NCBI RefSeq assembly: GCF_020906515.1 | Contig: NC_085850.1 | Span: 3,906,001 to 3,970,000, forward strand | Source of the DNA: Vanrija pseudolonga | Lineage: Eukaryota; Basidiomycota; Tremellomycetes; Trichosporonales; Trichosporonaceae | Length of the DNA stretch: 64,000 nt | Direction: 5' to 3' | In this document: one piece after another, positions 1 to 13,437 of the stretch | Position numbering within the stretch: position 1 is the stretch's first letter | Layout of the letters: each line of letters starts with the position of its first letter | Made by a program: the position numbers and the translations under genes | The notes under the pieces: generated by a model | Database searches by the model: none | Seen by the model: the letters and a program-made list of their open reading frames with translations, nothing else | What the model was told of the DNA's origin: nothing

Positions 1-2639
1 AGGACAAGCGTAATGTCGCTGATCTCGACCTCTGTTGCGACGTTCCCGGGCAGCTCGCCATTGACAACGAGCACGTCTCCACTGGCCCACTTCAAGGGCG
101 CCTTGAACACCTCGCTGTCGCCTTGTGGCTTGATGGTTGCGACGTTGAGGTATCGTGACTCTCCTCCGTTGGCAACAACAATATCAGGGCGGCCGTCGCT
201 GAAGCCGATACGGAGTTGAGAGAACTCGAGACGCGAGACATCAACGTTGGCCTTTGGACTGACGGCAACCTGGAAGGCGACCGAGGAGCCAACTCCGACC
301 TCGGCTTCACGGAACCCGACACGAGCATCGACTACTGTCAGCGCAGAAGGAGTTGCCTGCACTCACGCAACGAGTCATCGGTCCCATCAACGGCGATCGG
401 CTCAGACGACGACGGCGCAGTCGTCTTGAGCAGAGACAGCAGGTCGTCCTGCAGCGCGTTGCCGTCTGCTGCGTCTCCAGACGCCAAAATCTCCACGAGG
501 AGCTTGGCAGCCGTCTCGACGTCGCCAGTGCGCTTGGCGCACTCGTACCAGATAGTCCGAATCTCGTGGAGAACCGGCTTCCATCCCTCCTGGGCAAACT
601 TGCCGGAGATGATGTTGAGATACCTCATGGCCAGTTCGTGCTCTCCAGCCTGGCAGTGCGTCTTGGCTATACGGAAGGCAATGTACAGGGCGAGTCGGGA
701 CGCCTCTTGTTGCTCGTCCTTGAGCAGGTTGTAGGCTTTCGTCAGCAGCTAGAGGGGTCAGCAACTAAAGCCCAAGCCGGTCCACCCACCTCCACAATCA
801 ATGCTGCGTGGTCGACACTCTTCTCATTCGCAAAGCCTGGAGCAGCAGCGAGGGCCACCGAGCCTGAATCACGCTGGCGGTCAGCACCGTCTTTAAGCCA
901 CCCTTACCTCGGAAGAGAGCGCGTCGTCAAAGCGCTGCTTGCGCTCGATGGTACAGCAGGCCGCGTTGTAAAAGTAGAAGGCTGGTGGGTGGAGAACATG
1001 CAGCGGGTTGGTCGACGAGATTGGTATCGGGAGCTCGTCGGACGGCGGCGGTGCGACGCTCGCCGCTGGCGTTGCATACGCCGGGGCCGGGAGCGGGGGG
1101 ACGTGGAACCCGTGGCCCTGGGCGATCTCGAGCACCTCGCCGAGGATACGGTACTGCCGCGCGACCCAGGACCAGAACTCGAACGTCTCCTCACCGATAC
1201 CCCAGCCGCGGGAGAGGTCGGCAAACCGGCGCAAGTGGACGAAGAATGGGATGAGCACCTTTGTCGCCGCGCCTTCATACAGCAGTAGCTTGCAGATCTG
1301 CCGTCAGCAATACTCCCCCGCCTCGCCCACCTTGATAGCGACGCAGTCGGCGAGAACCTTGGCCTCTGCCCAGCGCTTGGTACGCGGCGGCAGCGTCGTC
1401 GTGCTGCTGAACATGCGCGCCAGCTCGTTCCAGCAGTCCTCGTAGTGCCTGCGGGCGAGGTCGAGCTCGCCACGCGTCTCGGCAAACCACCCAGCCTTCC
1501 ACTCGTACCGCACGATCCAGCCCTGCGAGCCGAGCGGGCGCGCGGCAACCGAGCCGGAGCGCGAGCGGTTGCCTCCCGGCGGCAGACTCGGGCTCGCGGC
1601 CGACGACGACGTCTGGGGCACGCGTCCGCGCTTGCGCCGAATCCGCTTGCCGTGTGCGGCGTAGTATTCCAGCGCCGAGTCGTACAGCGCGTCCTGGAGC
1701 GAGCTGACAAAGTCGGGCAGCTCGTGCGACGGCACCGGCGTGAGCACGAAGAGCGACGCCTTGGCGCTCAGCACCGACGCTCGCCGGATGAGCGAGAGGC
1801 GCTGGTCCAGCCCTGGCGAGTCTGCCGTCGTCAGTCTTCTTCGGTCGCGTCATGTCCACTCACCCAGGGCAGCGGTCGTCGCCATCAGAACGACAGTGAG
1901 CTTGATCCCCCGCTCGCCGAGCCGGCGCCGCCGCTCGGAAATCTCGCGCACCAGTGCCTCGTCCGCCTCGCGCTCGGCCTGCCGCCGCGACTCGGCCGCG
2001 ACTTCGTCGCCAAGCGGCGAGTCGCTCGGGCCCTTGGGGCTCTCGTACAGGCGCAGGAAGAGGACAAAGACGGACGGCACAAACTCGGTGTGCTTCCGCA
2101 CCCACACGGGCGCGATCAGCCCGTCGGGGTGCAGTGGTGACGACGGCGTGAGCGGGGACAGCGGCGAGTGCTGCTGCGACTCGCCGCCAAGTGCCGCAGC
2201 CTTGCGCAATGGTAGGCGTACATTCTGCCATCAGCTCGGCAACGCACACGCACCCGAACCCACCTTGTCGGTCAGCACGACGCGGAAGCTGCGGCGTTCA
2301 GCCTCGGGCAGCCACACGCGCGGCGGCTGGGTGTACGGCTCGAGCACGGCACGGAGGTCGCGGCCGAGGACGTCGAACTCGTCGCTCGCGTCTGTGGCCG
2401 GCAGGCCTAGCGTCGCCTTCTCGGGCGACTGGAGCGGGAGCGCGCTCGCGTCTGTTGTCGGCGACGTGACCGCCGCTGCTGCTGGCGCTGCCGGTGCCGT
2501 CGTGGACGAGGACGACGCCCGCCGCGCCGTGCCGGCCCCCGGCAGGCCGGCGATGAACATGAGCGGCTGGGGGTGCGAGAGGAACTCGAGTCAGCGGAGC
2601 ACAAGCGGCGCACCTACCTCGGGCGGATACGAGTTCATC
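1..2639 (-). CDS. TRAPP complex subunit 11 (TRAPPC11, foie-gras domain), 3' part outside window
   Basis: Large TRAPPIII tethering-complex subunit acting at ER-Golgi and Golgi membranes. The start at 2639 gives MNSYPPE; a 33-nt intron follows, then FLSHPQPLMFIAGLPG, the conserved opening of the family. Later exons show LIRRASVLSAKASLFVL and, in the foie-gras domain, KAGWFAETRGELDLARRHY and FFVHLRRFADLSRGWG. A beta-rich stretch runs to the left edge (RLEFSQLRIGFSDGRPDIVV), so the Gryzun-type C-terminus lies outside the window. At least seven introns are needed, several only 32-42 nt with CTGAC near the acceptor. TRAPPC11 is present in animals and many filamentous fungi but not in S. cerevisiae. 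Only 231 bp separate this start from the divergent ankyrin gene. Family identity is firm; exact exon borders are inferred. Confidence 0.88.
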
Positions 2640-2870
2640 GTGCGTGCCGTATGCGTTGTGGAATGGAGTCTGGTGTAATGTTGTTGTTGCGACGAGCCAA
2701 GCCGGTTGTCATCTCGTCGGCGCGGGCGCGGCTGATGCGTCACTGTTGCCGTGGTGGGCGGTGGTGGGTCAATGGCCCCGTGCCTAACTCCACATGGCAA
2801 ACGACGACCTTTATGAGATTTTGCTGCTCGCGACCGCGTTCACTTGTTGTCAACACACTTGCACACCACA
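2640..2870. promoter_or_regulatory. Shared divergent promoter, TRAPPC11 / ankyrin protein
   Basis: A 231-bp gap lies between two start codons pointing away from each other, so it must hold both promoters. No clear TATA box was seen. Confidence 0.5.
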
Positions 2871-3617
2871 ATGGTCCAGGCTAGAGCAGCAAAGAACCTC
2901 TGGGTCGCCGCGTCCGACGGCGACATCGCGCGCGTTCAGGTACGTGCGGCGGCACACTGCACCCACTCCGGCCCAAGCTCACACACACCACAGGAGCTGA
3001 TCGCCTCTGGCGCGACGGCAAACGACAAGGACGAGCACAGCTACACGCCGATGCACGCCGCCGCGTCGTACGCGCACCTCCCGCTGCTCGAGTACCTCGT
3101 CAGCGTGGGCGGAGACGTCAACCTGCCCGACGACGACGGGGACACGCCGCTCTTCACGTGTGAGAGCGTCGACGCCGCGCGCTGGCTCGTCGAGCACGGC
3201 GCCAACGCCGCTCACCGGAATGACGAGGGACAGACGGTGAGGACGGGACACGAGATGCGTGGGAGGATGGGCTGACCCTCCCACAAGGCCGCCGACAGCG
3301 TCGAGGACGAGCACCCAGCCGTCGCCGCCTACCTCCGCAGCGTGACGGGCGAGGCGGCCCCCGCTGCCCCAGCCGGCGCCGAAGTGTCCCAGTACGCTGT
3401 GGACCAGTACGCTTCCCGCCAGACCGACGACCTGCTGGCCGAGACGCAGCGCATCATGGAGGAGGCGGAGCGCGATGGTACCGACCCCGAGGAGAGACTG
3501 CGCGAAGTTGTTGGCCGGGCGGTGCGCCAGGGCTTCAACTACGGTGGCGAGCTTGGACACGCTGCCGATGACGCTGCGGCCACCGGCGACGACGCAAAGC
3601 GGGCGCGTGGAGAGTAG
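2871..3617 (+). CDS. Small ankyrin-repeat protein (YAR1-like)
   Basis: About 213 residues from three exons; introns at 2940-2993 and 3237-3287 restore a continuous frame. Residues about 10-115 form ankyrin repeats: YTPMHAAASYAHLPLLEYLV, then GDVNLPDDDGDTPLFTCES and ARWLVEHGANAAHRNDEGQT. The C-terminal part is acidic and helical (LLAETQRIMEEAERDGTDPE) and ends in RARGE. Size and layout resemble yeast Yar1, the chaperone of ribosomal protein Rps3, and related small fungal ankyrin proteins, but ankyrin repeats are promiscuous and this function is only a suggestion. The start at 2871 is chosen because a second in-frame ATG upstream (2844) adds nothing conserved. The gene is divergent from TRAPPC11. 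Confidence 0.8.
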
Positions 3618-3738
3618 AAGTAGAGGGCCGGGCATAGACAAACTGTACCATCATGCTTAGTTATTTGTGTACATGCGATGGCGAACGCGACAAGACTATC
3701 TAAGAGAGATTTGACTACATTTGACACTCGAGGCTAGG

Positions 3739-6674
3739 TCACTTCTTCAGGAGCTGCTCGACGGCGTCGACCACCTCTTCTGGGCCAGTGACGTGCCAGC
3801 CAGCTAATGTCTTCTTGGCCGCAGACCCGACCGTGGTTGCAAACACTCCGTCCGGTCGGATGTGAATCTCCTTCTCAGGAAGCGCCTCAGCGTCGTCGGG
3901 GTCGAGGACGGATGTGATGCCGACAGGAGGCTTCATCAACACGGGCTCGTCCTCGCGGGGTCCTCCGGGAGGGAATACTGTCCTCAAGGCACGGAACATG
4001 TCCTCATCGGTCTTGTCGTCGCCGGCACACATGATAAAGTCGGCGTCAGGGTTCTCATAGATGAGACGTCTGACAATCTCGCCCTTGTTGATGGCCAGAG
4101 GTCGCACCTCAAGGTTCTTCTTGCCCACAAGGACTTCGATCGGTCGGCGCGGTGCCAAGCTGCTCTCCAGCAGGTCGAGTGCCTGCTTACACTGGAACTC
4201 GCCAAACACGGGGTCGGCGTTGCGGTAGTGCCAGGTGATGGAAGCCTTCTTGAGCTCAATGGTACTACCCGTCGTTCGCTCCGTGTAGTAGCGGAAGATC
4301 TCCTCAACCTCGCTCATCCAGCTCATGTCGAGAGCCTCGGTCATGTTCATCCACTCGCCATCCTCTCTCGTCTTGACAAAGCTGCCGTGCTCGGCAGAGA
4401 AGCCCAGGTGCTTGACCATACCCCAGTGCTCCTCAAGGAAGTCGCCATCACGACCCGAGATGAGGTAGACGACGTTCTTGGGGTCGGCAGCGAGGGCGGC
4501 AATGGCGGCACGGGTGCGGGCAGTAGGAACAGCCGCCGAGGGAACCTTGACAATAGGGGTGAGGGTGCCGTCGTAGTCGAAGAGCATAAGCCTCTTCTTG
4601 GCCGAGGCGTACTTTGACTTCATAAGCGCAGTGTCGAGGACGGGAGTTTGGTGTGCAGTGTGCTCGTTGCCGACGTTCTCGAGGAGGAGCTGGACCATTG
4701 TCGCGGCCCAAGTGTGGCTAGTGTGACCAACTACGCTCTTGTAGAGTGCAGCATGGCGGGTTTCCTTCTCCTCCTCGCCCATGGACAGGCCTTTCTCGAT
4801 CGCGTCCGCAACACCGACCAGGTCGTGAGGGTTGATCTTCAAAGCCTCACCAAACGATGAGCTGGTGCCCATGAACTCGGACAGGACCAAGGGCGACTTG
4901 TTCGACTTGTCCTGGCAGATGATGAACTCCATGGAAGTGGTGTTCATGCCGTCACGGAGAGAGGTGATGAGGGCGAGGTCAGCGACTGAGAGGAGAGCAA
5001 AGTACTCGTCGCGCTCAATGGCCTGGTGGCTGGATACGGTCAGTGCTGCAAGCCATAGATCACTCACTAATGGTGAACAGGGGTAAAGTCGAGGCTACCG
5101 TAGGTGCCGTTGATGTGGCTGACGAGCTCGGCCACCATTCTCTCGAGCTTGGGCGACTCGGACAGGGCCGGTGTAGTCACCTGAATGAGCACGACCTTGT
5201 TCCTCCAGTCTGGGTACTTTTCAAGGAAGACTTCGAACGCCTGCAGTTTGTTGTACACTCCCTTGGGTGCGTCAAGCTTCTCACGGCCGACAATAATCTT
5301 CTTGTCGGCGTAGAGCTGGCGGAGGCTGTCCATCTTGGGGCGCACACCAGGGGCGTCGCGGTCGTGGGCCACACGCTTGACGTCGATGCCAATGGGGCAG
5401 TGGCTGACAACCGTGATGACACCGTTGACATCAACACCGTTGGTAGTCGACTCGTAGCCGCAGACACGAATACAGCTCGAAATGAAGTGGCGAGAGTACG
5501 AGTAGGTCTGGAAGAGAACCAAGTTGGCTCCGAGCATGCCCTCGAGGATTTCGTTTCTCTCTGCGGCTGTCAGCATCACCCCGCAAACTCCACTCACTGG
5601 GAAGGCAGCGGAAGATCTCTGAACTGGGCCACGGTGTGTGCACAAACAGGGCGATCATGACCTCGCTCGGGTCTCGGCTGTGGTCACCGGACTTGGCGCT
5701 GGCGCTGTCACTCTGAGCTGCAGAGGTAGGCGGCTGAGTGCCGTAGGGGCCAGGGAAGCTCACGTGAGCCGACTGTCCCAAGAACTCGCGAATGAGCTTG
5801 GGTACAAGCTGGAGGTGGTAGTCGTGTACAAAGACCAAGTCTCCCGGCTTCCAGACCTCGGCGACACGCTTGGCGAAGAGCTCATTGGCCTTCTGGTAGG
5901 CGATCCAGGAGGGGTCAGGCGAAGGGACCGTAGCCGTAGAGTCAAGCCACAGAAGGTAGTGGAAGAGGGGCCATAGTGCTGAGAAGTCAGTCGCACGTTC
6001 GTGCCAAAAGCCTTACTAGTCTTGCAGTATCCCTCATAATGGCCCTTGCTGATCTCCTGGGGCATGAAAACGGGGACGTAGGTGAGCTTGCCGTAACCCT
6101 CCTGCTCGACCTCGGTGTCGCTGAACCTCTTGAGCTCGTTGGTGATTTCTCTTTGCTCCTTGAAATCAAAGTCGCTGCCAATGACCATGAGTGGCGACTG
6201 AGTTGGAGCTGCATGCAACTCGACATTGTCCTGGAGCACAAACGAGGACGGGTTTGTGGGGCCGAGGTTCGGCGTCGACTGGCCAGTCTTCCCAGCGGGC
6301 TGGGAGAGGATATCTCCTGTCCATGCAACGACAAGCTGCTCATGAGTGTCGGACAAGGAGCGGATACCCGACACCATTGCCGTGTGGCCCTGTCGGGCAT
6401 GAATCTTCCACTTCTGGTCCGCGCTCTCGACAGTGACAATGTCCTCTGGCTTGAACTCTGGTGTGATGGGTGACGTCAGGGCGACATCAGTGTCGTTGGG
6501 CTGAGCGAGCCGAACAATTTCGACAGGCAGGTGGTGCGCGACGTGAATGATACGTCCGGATAAGGGCAAGCCCTTCGCTCTGTGGGCCGCTTCAAGACGC
6601 GCGACCTGCTCGCGAATGTCTTCGAGCGATGGCGGAAGCGCCGGCGTCGGGTCGGGGTGCATCGACTCCTCCAT
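3739..6674 (-). CDS. TPS2: Trehalose-6-phosphate phosphatase, GT20 + TPP domains
   Basis: Dephosphorylates trehalose-6-phosphate to trehalose, the second step of trehalose synthesis in the cytosolic Tps1/Tps2 complex. The N-terminal two thirds is a GT20-like domain (VEVWKPGDLVFVHDYHLQLVP in parts, FVHTPWPSSEIFRCLP, NKVVLIQVTTPAL, SLRDGMNTTSMEFI). The C-terminal third is a HAD phosphatase with nucleophile motif LFDYDGTLTP, LISGRDGDFLEEHWG, WHYRNADP and CAGDDKTDEDMF. About 940 residues. Introns of 38, 37 and 39 nt join CKT/TLWPLFHYLL, RCLP/KRNEILEGML and PVHH/YHQAIERDE, each matching yeast Tps2. The start at 6674 (MEESMHPDP) is the first ATG of the conserved frame after non-conserved sequence. 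The GT20 part of Tps2 proteins is considered non-catalytic. In pathogenic relatives the gene is needed for heat tolerance. Confidence 0.95.
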
Positions 6675-8350
6675 CTTGTGGAATATGATTCTGGGGAGCG
6701 GGTGACGAGGGCCGTCTAGTACGAAGGAGCGGTACTGTGAGGTCCGATTTGGTTCAGTTGCAGTCGGTGTGACGGGGTGGGGGTGGTGATGGTGATGGTG
6801 GTGGTGGTGGAAGTGAGGGCGTCGCATGTTGATGAGGCAGGGAGCGATGGTCGCGAGGGGAAGGAACAAGTCGTCAGCTTGAGCTGCGTCGTCGCGATAA
6901 AGACGCAGAGGCACAGAGAGGGGAGCGAGGGAGGCGAGATGGAAACATGACTCGGAACCCGGCTGACTGCACGGGGGACACCGCCCGACTCGTTGTGCAC
7001 TGACAACATCGGGATCTTGGGCGCACCGTGCGATAAGGGGCAAGGAGGGGGGGCAAAGGTTTGGGTGGAGGGCGCCAGAGAAAACACAGTCACCAGAGGG
7101 GCTGAACGTACCAGTTTATGCCTGCGGCAACGGCTGAGCTAGATGAGACGTGGGAGGAGCAACAGCTGGAGCTTGAGTTGGGGCGGAGAGCTGGTGTAAT
7201 GTCCTGGGAGCACGCCAGGTCACGAAGTGATATGAAGGGCCGAGGAAGTTGGAGGGTGGGAGTAAGAAGGGCCGCGCCTGCTTCCGAATGGGGGAGTGAG
7301 GGGCGAGGATGGATGAGGAGGAGGAAGTGTGTGTACCGCAAGTTCGATCAGTGATGGCGATGAAGCATGAGGAGTAGCACGATGATGGAAGACCTGCTAC
7401 GAGTCTAGTGACTGACTACTTACTCCGGTCCACCCGTGGGAGTGATGAGCGTCATCGATGTCCCCCCCATGCACGACCAGCAAGCCAATCATCATCGTCC
7501 CTGACCACAACCCCGCCAGACACCACCTAGACTTTATGGCATGCCGCAGGCACTATGCGCCAAATCACGACGGCTTATCCCGATCATGAACATGAGCCCA
7601 TGACCAAACTGCCCCAATCTTTCATGCCTCGAGGCATGCAGGCAAACCCCACGCCGATAAGTGGAGGCAGCCACCACCTTGCCACTGTACGATGCTGGCC
7701 ACGGTCTACACGCCGGAGACGCCACTGCCGTTGGAACCGCGGCTGCACACTGGCGCAGAGAAGCCACCACAGTGGCGCTCTTCATCGACAATCAATCCCC
7801 ATGACTGTCCTGGTCCGGTATGGATCGCCGCAGTGTGTCAGTCTGCCCAGCCCACCGACATCGGGCCGGAGCAACCAGTCGGTCGTGTGCTGACGGGCGT
7901 GAGAATGATGATATCATGCCACACGCCGTTGCTCGGGCCGGGTGTGTCGGGTCTTCTCTTCTCTTCTTCGAAGACGGCGCAAAAGGTGTGGTTGGTGGGA
8001 CACTGCTGGAGCCCTGCTCCTGGACGGAGCCACGAGCAGCGGGTGGGGTGGCACAGCTCCGCTTCGTGCAAGTCGAGCCGATCTGATCATACCACGACCG
8101 ATCTGGGGAACTCTCGTGCTGCGTGGATATCCAGAGTCTGGACGTGATCAACGGACGAGCGGCCCAAGGCGGTTCTGCGTGGGCCGAAGCCTGCGCCAAG
8201 GCGTCCAGAAGCAGCGGTCGCCTTCTGCGAAGGTCCTATTGTCGGCTGGCGCGTTGCCCATTGCATAGGGCACAACCGAACAGAGAGCCATTGCACAAAT
8301 GCTTCGAGCTTTGTGATCCGAACGTCACTGAGCATTGCAGGATGCCTACA
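6675..8350. other. Intergenic, TPS2 upstream region; no gene seen
   Basis: Holds the TPS2 promoter and leader, rich in purine on the + strand. An upstream in-frame stretch codes for a run of nine His codons (6780-6815 region) but shows no conservation and is read as leader. No convincing ORF, RNA gene or element was recognised in the rest. Confidence 0.5.
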
Positions 8351-8405
8351 TAGGGAGGGGGTTAGGGGGCAAGGGGTTTAGGGGGTTAGGGGGTTGGGGG
8401 TTAGG
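8351..8405 (+). repeat. Interstitial telomere-like tract, TTAGGGGG variants
   Basis: About 55 bp of G-rich units: TAGGGAGGGGG, TTAGGGGGC, AAGGGG, TTTAGGGGG, TTAGGGGG, TTGGGGG, TTAGG. The unit TTAGGGGG matches the telomere repeat known from Cryptococcus. It lies inside the window, so it is not a chromosome end; a fusion scar or telomerase-healed break are possible origins. Confidence 0.7.
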
Positions 8406-8852
8406 AATTCAATAGGGATCGCATTAGGGAAGAGTCAGAAAGCCCATGAGGAAACGCATTAGGACATTCCTTAGTAGTGGATATTCGGCCGAGACACGGG
8501 TGATTAGCCCACCCAATGGCCCGAATTTGCTCCCGCGATCCCCCAAACCTTGCCTGCGGGATGCGGGCACTGCGCCCAACGCTATTGGCCCTTAGCGCAG
8601 GGCCTGGATAAGACAACGATGGCGAGCAGCGTGTGGCACTTCGTCTACTTCGATGAGGAGAGCGTTTATGATGCCACTCGACGTCGTTCTCGACTTTCTC
8701 GACCTTTTCCACCACACTCACACATCTGAGACATGCCACGTGACCCTCCCTGCATCCTAGAGAGCCACATTGTGCCACATGTCGCTTTTTCCGAGCGCCG
8801 AATTACGCCTACTAGCAAGATTAAAACCATTTCAATACGAATCTGTCACCCA

Positions 8853-8929
8853 CCGGAGGCCGACTCCTCCGGGACCACCAGTAGGCCGATTCCTGCTGGT
8901 TACCACCTGGGAGGGCGCCCCAGGGTGGT
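8853..8929. repeat. Three consecutive GC-rich hairpins
   Basis: Three back-to-back inverted repeats. Hairpin 1 is CCGGAGG/CCTCCGG with loop CCGACT (8853-8872). Hairpin 2 is ACCAGTAGG/CCTGCTGGT with loop CCGATT (8877-8900). Hairpin 3 is ACCACCTGGG paired with CCCAGGGTGGT, one bulge and a 7-nt loop (8902-8929). They sit at the edge of an AT-rich stretch unlike the surrounding GC-rich DNA. The arrangement recalls the double-hairpin elements of fungal mitochondrial DNA, but no mitochondrial gene was recognised. Confidence 0.6.
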
Positions 8930-9260
8930 TGTATTTGTAGTTCTTTCTCAGAAAAATCACAAAAAAAAAAAATCAAATAAGCCCATTAAACACCACGTAC
9001 CGAGCGGTTTGTCACTAGGCAAGACGGGGTTGTACGATAAGAGGCGATACAGCATTATAATATCTAATAATTTAAATTGTAGAGTTGGAAATGCGGGCTC
9101 CAGTGTCAAAATAAGGGATCTAAACCAGTTGAAAAAAACCAATACACACACTCCTGCGGTTAGAACAGGTTGATTGATGAGAAAACCAATGGTAAACAAG
9201 TTAGCCAGGTAGCGGCACACTCTCCCCCCCCCCCCCCCCCCCCAATTTTTTTTTTTGAAA
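8930..9260. other. AT-rich patch with homopolymer runs
   Basis: This segment is clearly more AT-rich than its surroundings. It carries A12 (8961-8972) and ends in C20 (9224-9243) followed by AA and T11 (9246-9256). No conserved protein, tRNA or rRNA was recognised. It could be a nuclear copy of organelle DNA or a decayed mobile sequence; neither is shown. Confidence 0.5.
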
Positions 9261-10897
9261 TGGATCAGACGCAAGCCAGAGCTCGCATGGAGCATTGGAA
9301 GTAAGGCAGAGCTCGCGTTAGAGGTAAGCCGGCGACCGTTGTGACGCCACGCCGTCGCGCGGCGGCAAATGTCGATCAACTACACACTGATCGACGCCAT
9401 GTTAGGAAGACAGCCCAGAGAATGGCCCGAGGCCCCTGCGTACGGAGGATCTGTGTACAGCGTGACGTGGCAGGGGGTGGTCGGGTGCGGAGGTTGTTGC
9501 GACGAGTTCGCCATCCGCTGCGTCGCGGTGAATGACGTCGAGACGCAGGCGGGTCTGACTGGCAGTGAAGATCCATTGTTGCACTCTAGTCCGTACTTGG
9601 CTTTTGGCTCAGTAGTCTCACACAACGGAGCCGACTCCGCAACTGGACTGGGGGATTTGGGCCTCGAGGAGAGCGGAGAACGGGGTACGGTCGCGCTCGT
9701 TCTCTGCGGCAGCCTGGTCAGAGAGGGCAGCAGAAGGGGTGGGAACCGAACCTGCTGAGGGAGACGGCTAGCTCGAACAAGACATGATCGACTGGATCTT
9801 GGGGGAGGGGAGCCCACCTCGTTCCAGCCACTCGGGCTCCGCGGCCCATCTGGGCGTCAAATGGAGCTGCGAGTACCCGTCACCAACCGGCCGACCCTCG
9901 GTAGTCAGTGGACCCGAAGCCGTCGTCACTGTATACCTGACCAGTCTGACGACCGCTGACCAGACATGATAGTCAGGGCAACGTCCTCACCACATCGCCG
10001 GGGTAAGCGAGAGCAGGTGGCTCACGCAGTCTCGGGACTTGCTCTGGTCGCTCTTCAGTTCGAGAATCTACACCCACTTTCGACTGTCAGGTGCACATGG
10101 CGATGTTGTAACGAGGACCACTAGCCGCAACCACCTGGGACGGGTGTGCTCCCCGCCGCTGGAGGGCTAACAACCGCGCTATGCATCTGAGACCAGGGGC
10201 CAGCCCCCGCAACATGGGGCGGAGCCGATTGTGCATCGGCCGTTGGATATGTTGTATGCAGCGTCCAGCTTTCCTTGCTCTGTGGCGTGTGCGCATGGTT
10301 GGCCATGTGTGTCTGTAACCGCACACCAGGATATTATGGGAGCGTGGGGCGCATGCGTTCGACATGAGACGACACAGCAACGGGATGTTGTGTGGCACCC
10401 GGTAGGTGGAGGTGGCACGCACCCCTGTCGCGTCGCTGGCCATGCTGGCCAAGTCGAGCAACCACTTGCCGCCTTTGCGTACTCCTCCTGCCTTGCAGAG
10501 TCTCCAGTTTCATTAGCGTGAAGTCCCTCATCAACAGACAATCAACCGCTGCCGCCAGTCCAATGCATACACTCGTCTTGCCAGGTGGGCCAAGGGAGAG
10601 AGAGTACGAAAGGTAAGACCAACGCGAACAAGGACTACTGAATCTGCTGGTCGTGGTGCGCGCGCACCACCTATGTTGTTGGGGTTGTGATTGTTGTACG
10701 CCTACAGTGTTGAAAGTAGGATGAGTGTTGGTGTATAGAGGGGATATTTGATGAGGGTGAACAGAGTGAACCAAGTCCGTCGCTTTGGAACGGGACATGC
10801 GGGGGTATACTTTTTACGAAACGGCTACCACCGGCACCAATGGCCGGCTAGAAGAGCGATCTGGATATGGCTGTTGAGGCCGACAGGGCGCCTTTCC
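9261..10897. other. Intergenic; no gene seen
   Basis: Open frames here are short, Pro/Ser-rich or overlap on both strands, and none shows a recognisable domain or conserved splice pattern. The right end is the 3' flank of SAH1. Confidence 0.45.

Positions 10898-13437
<2,540 letters not shown>

Noticed and set aside
6675-7043. In-frame upstream extension of TPS2 with nine His codons
   Set aside because: Not conserved with other Tps2 proteins and purine/pyrimidine-biased; treated as leader.
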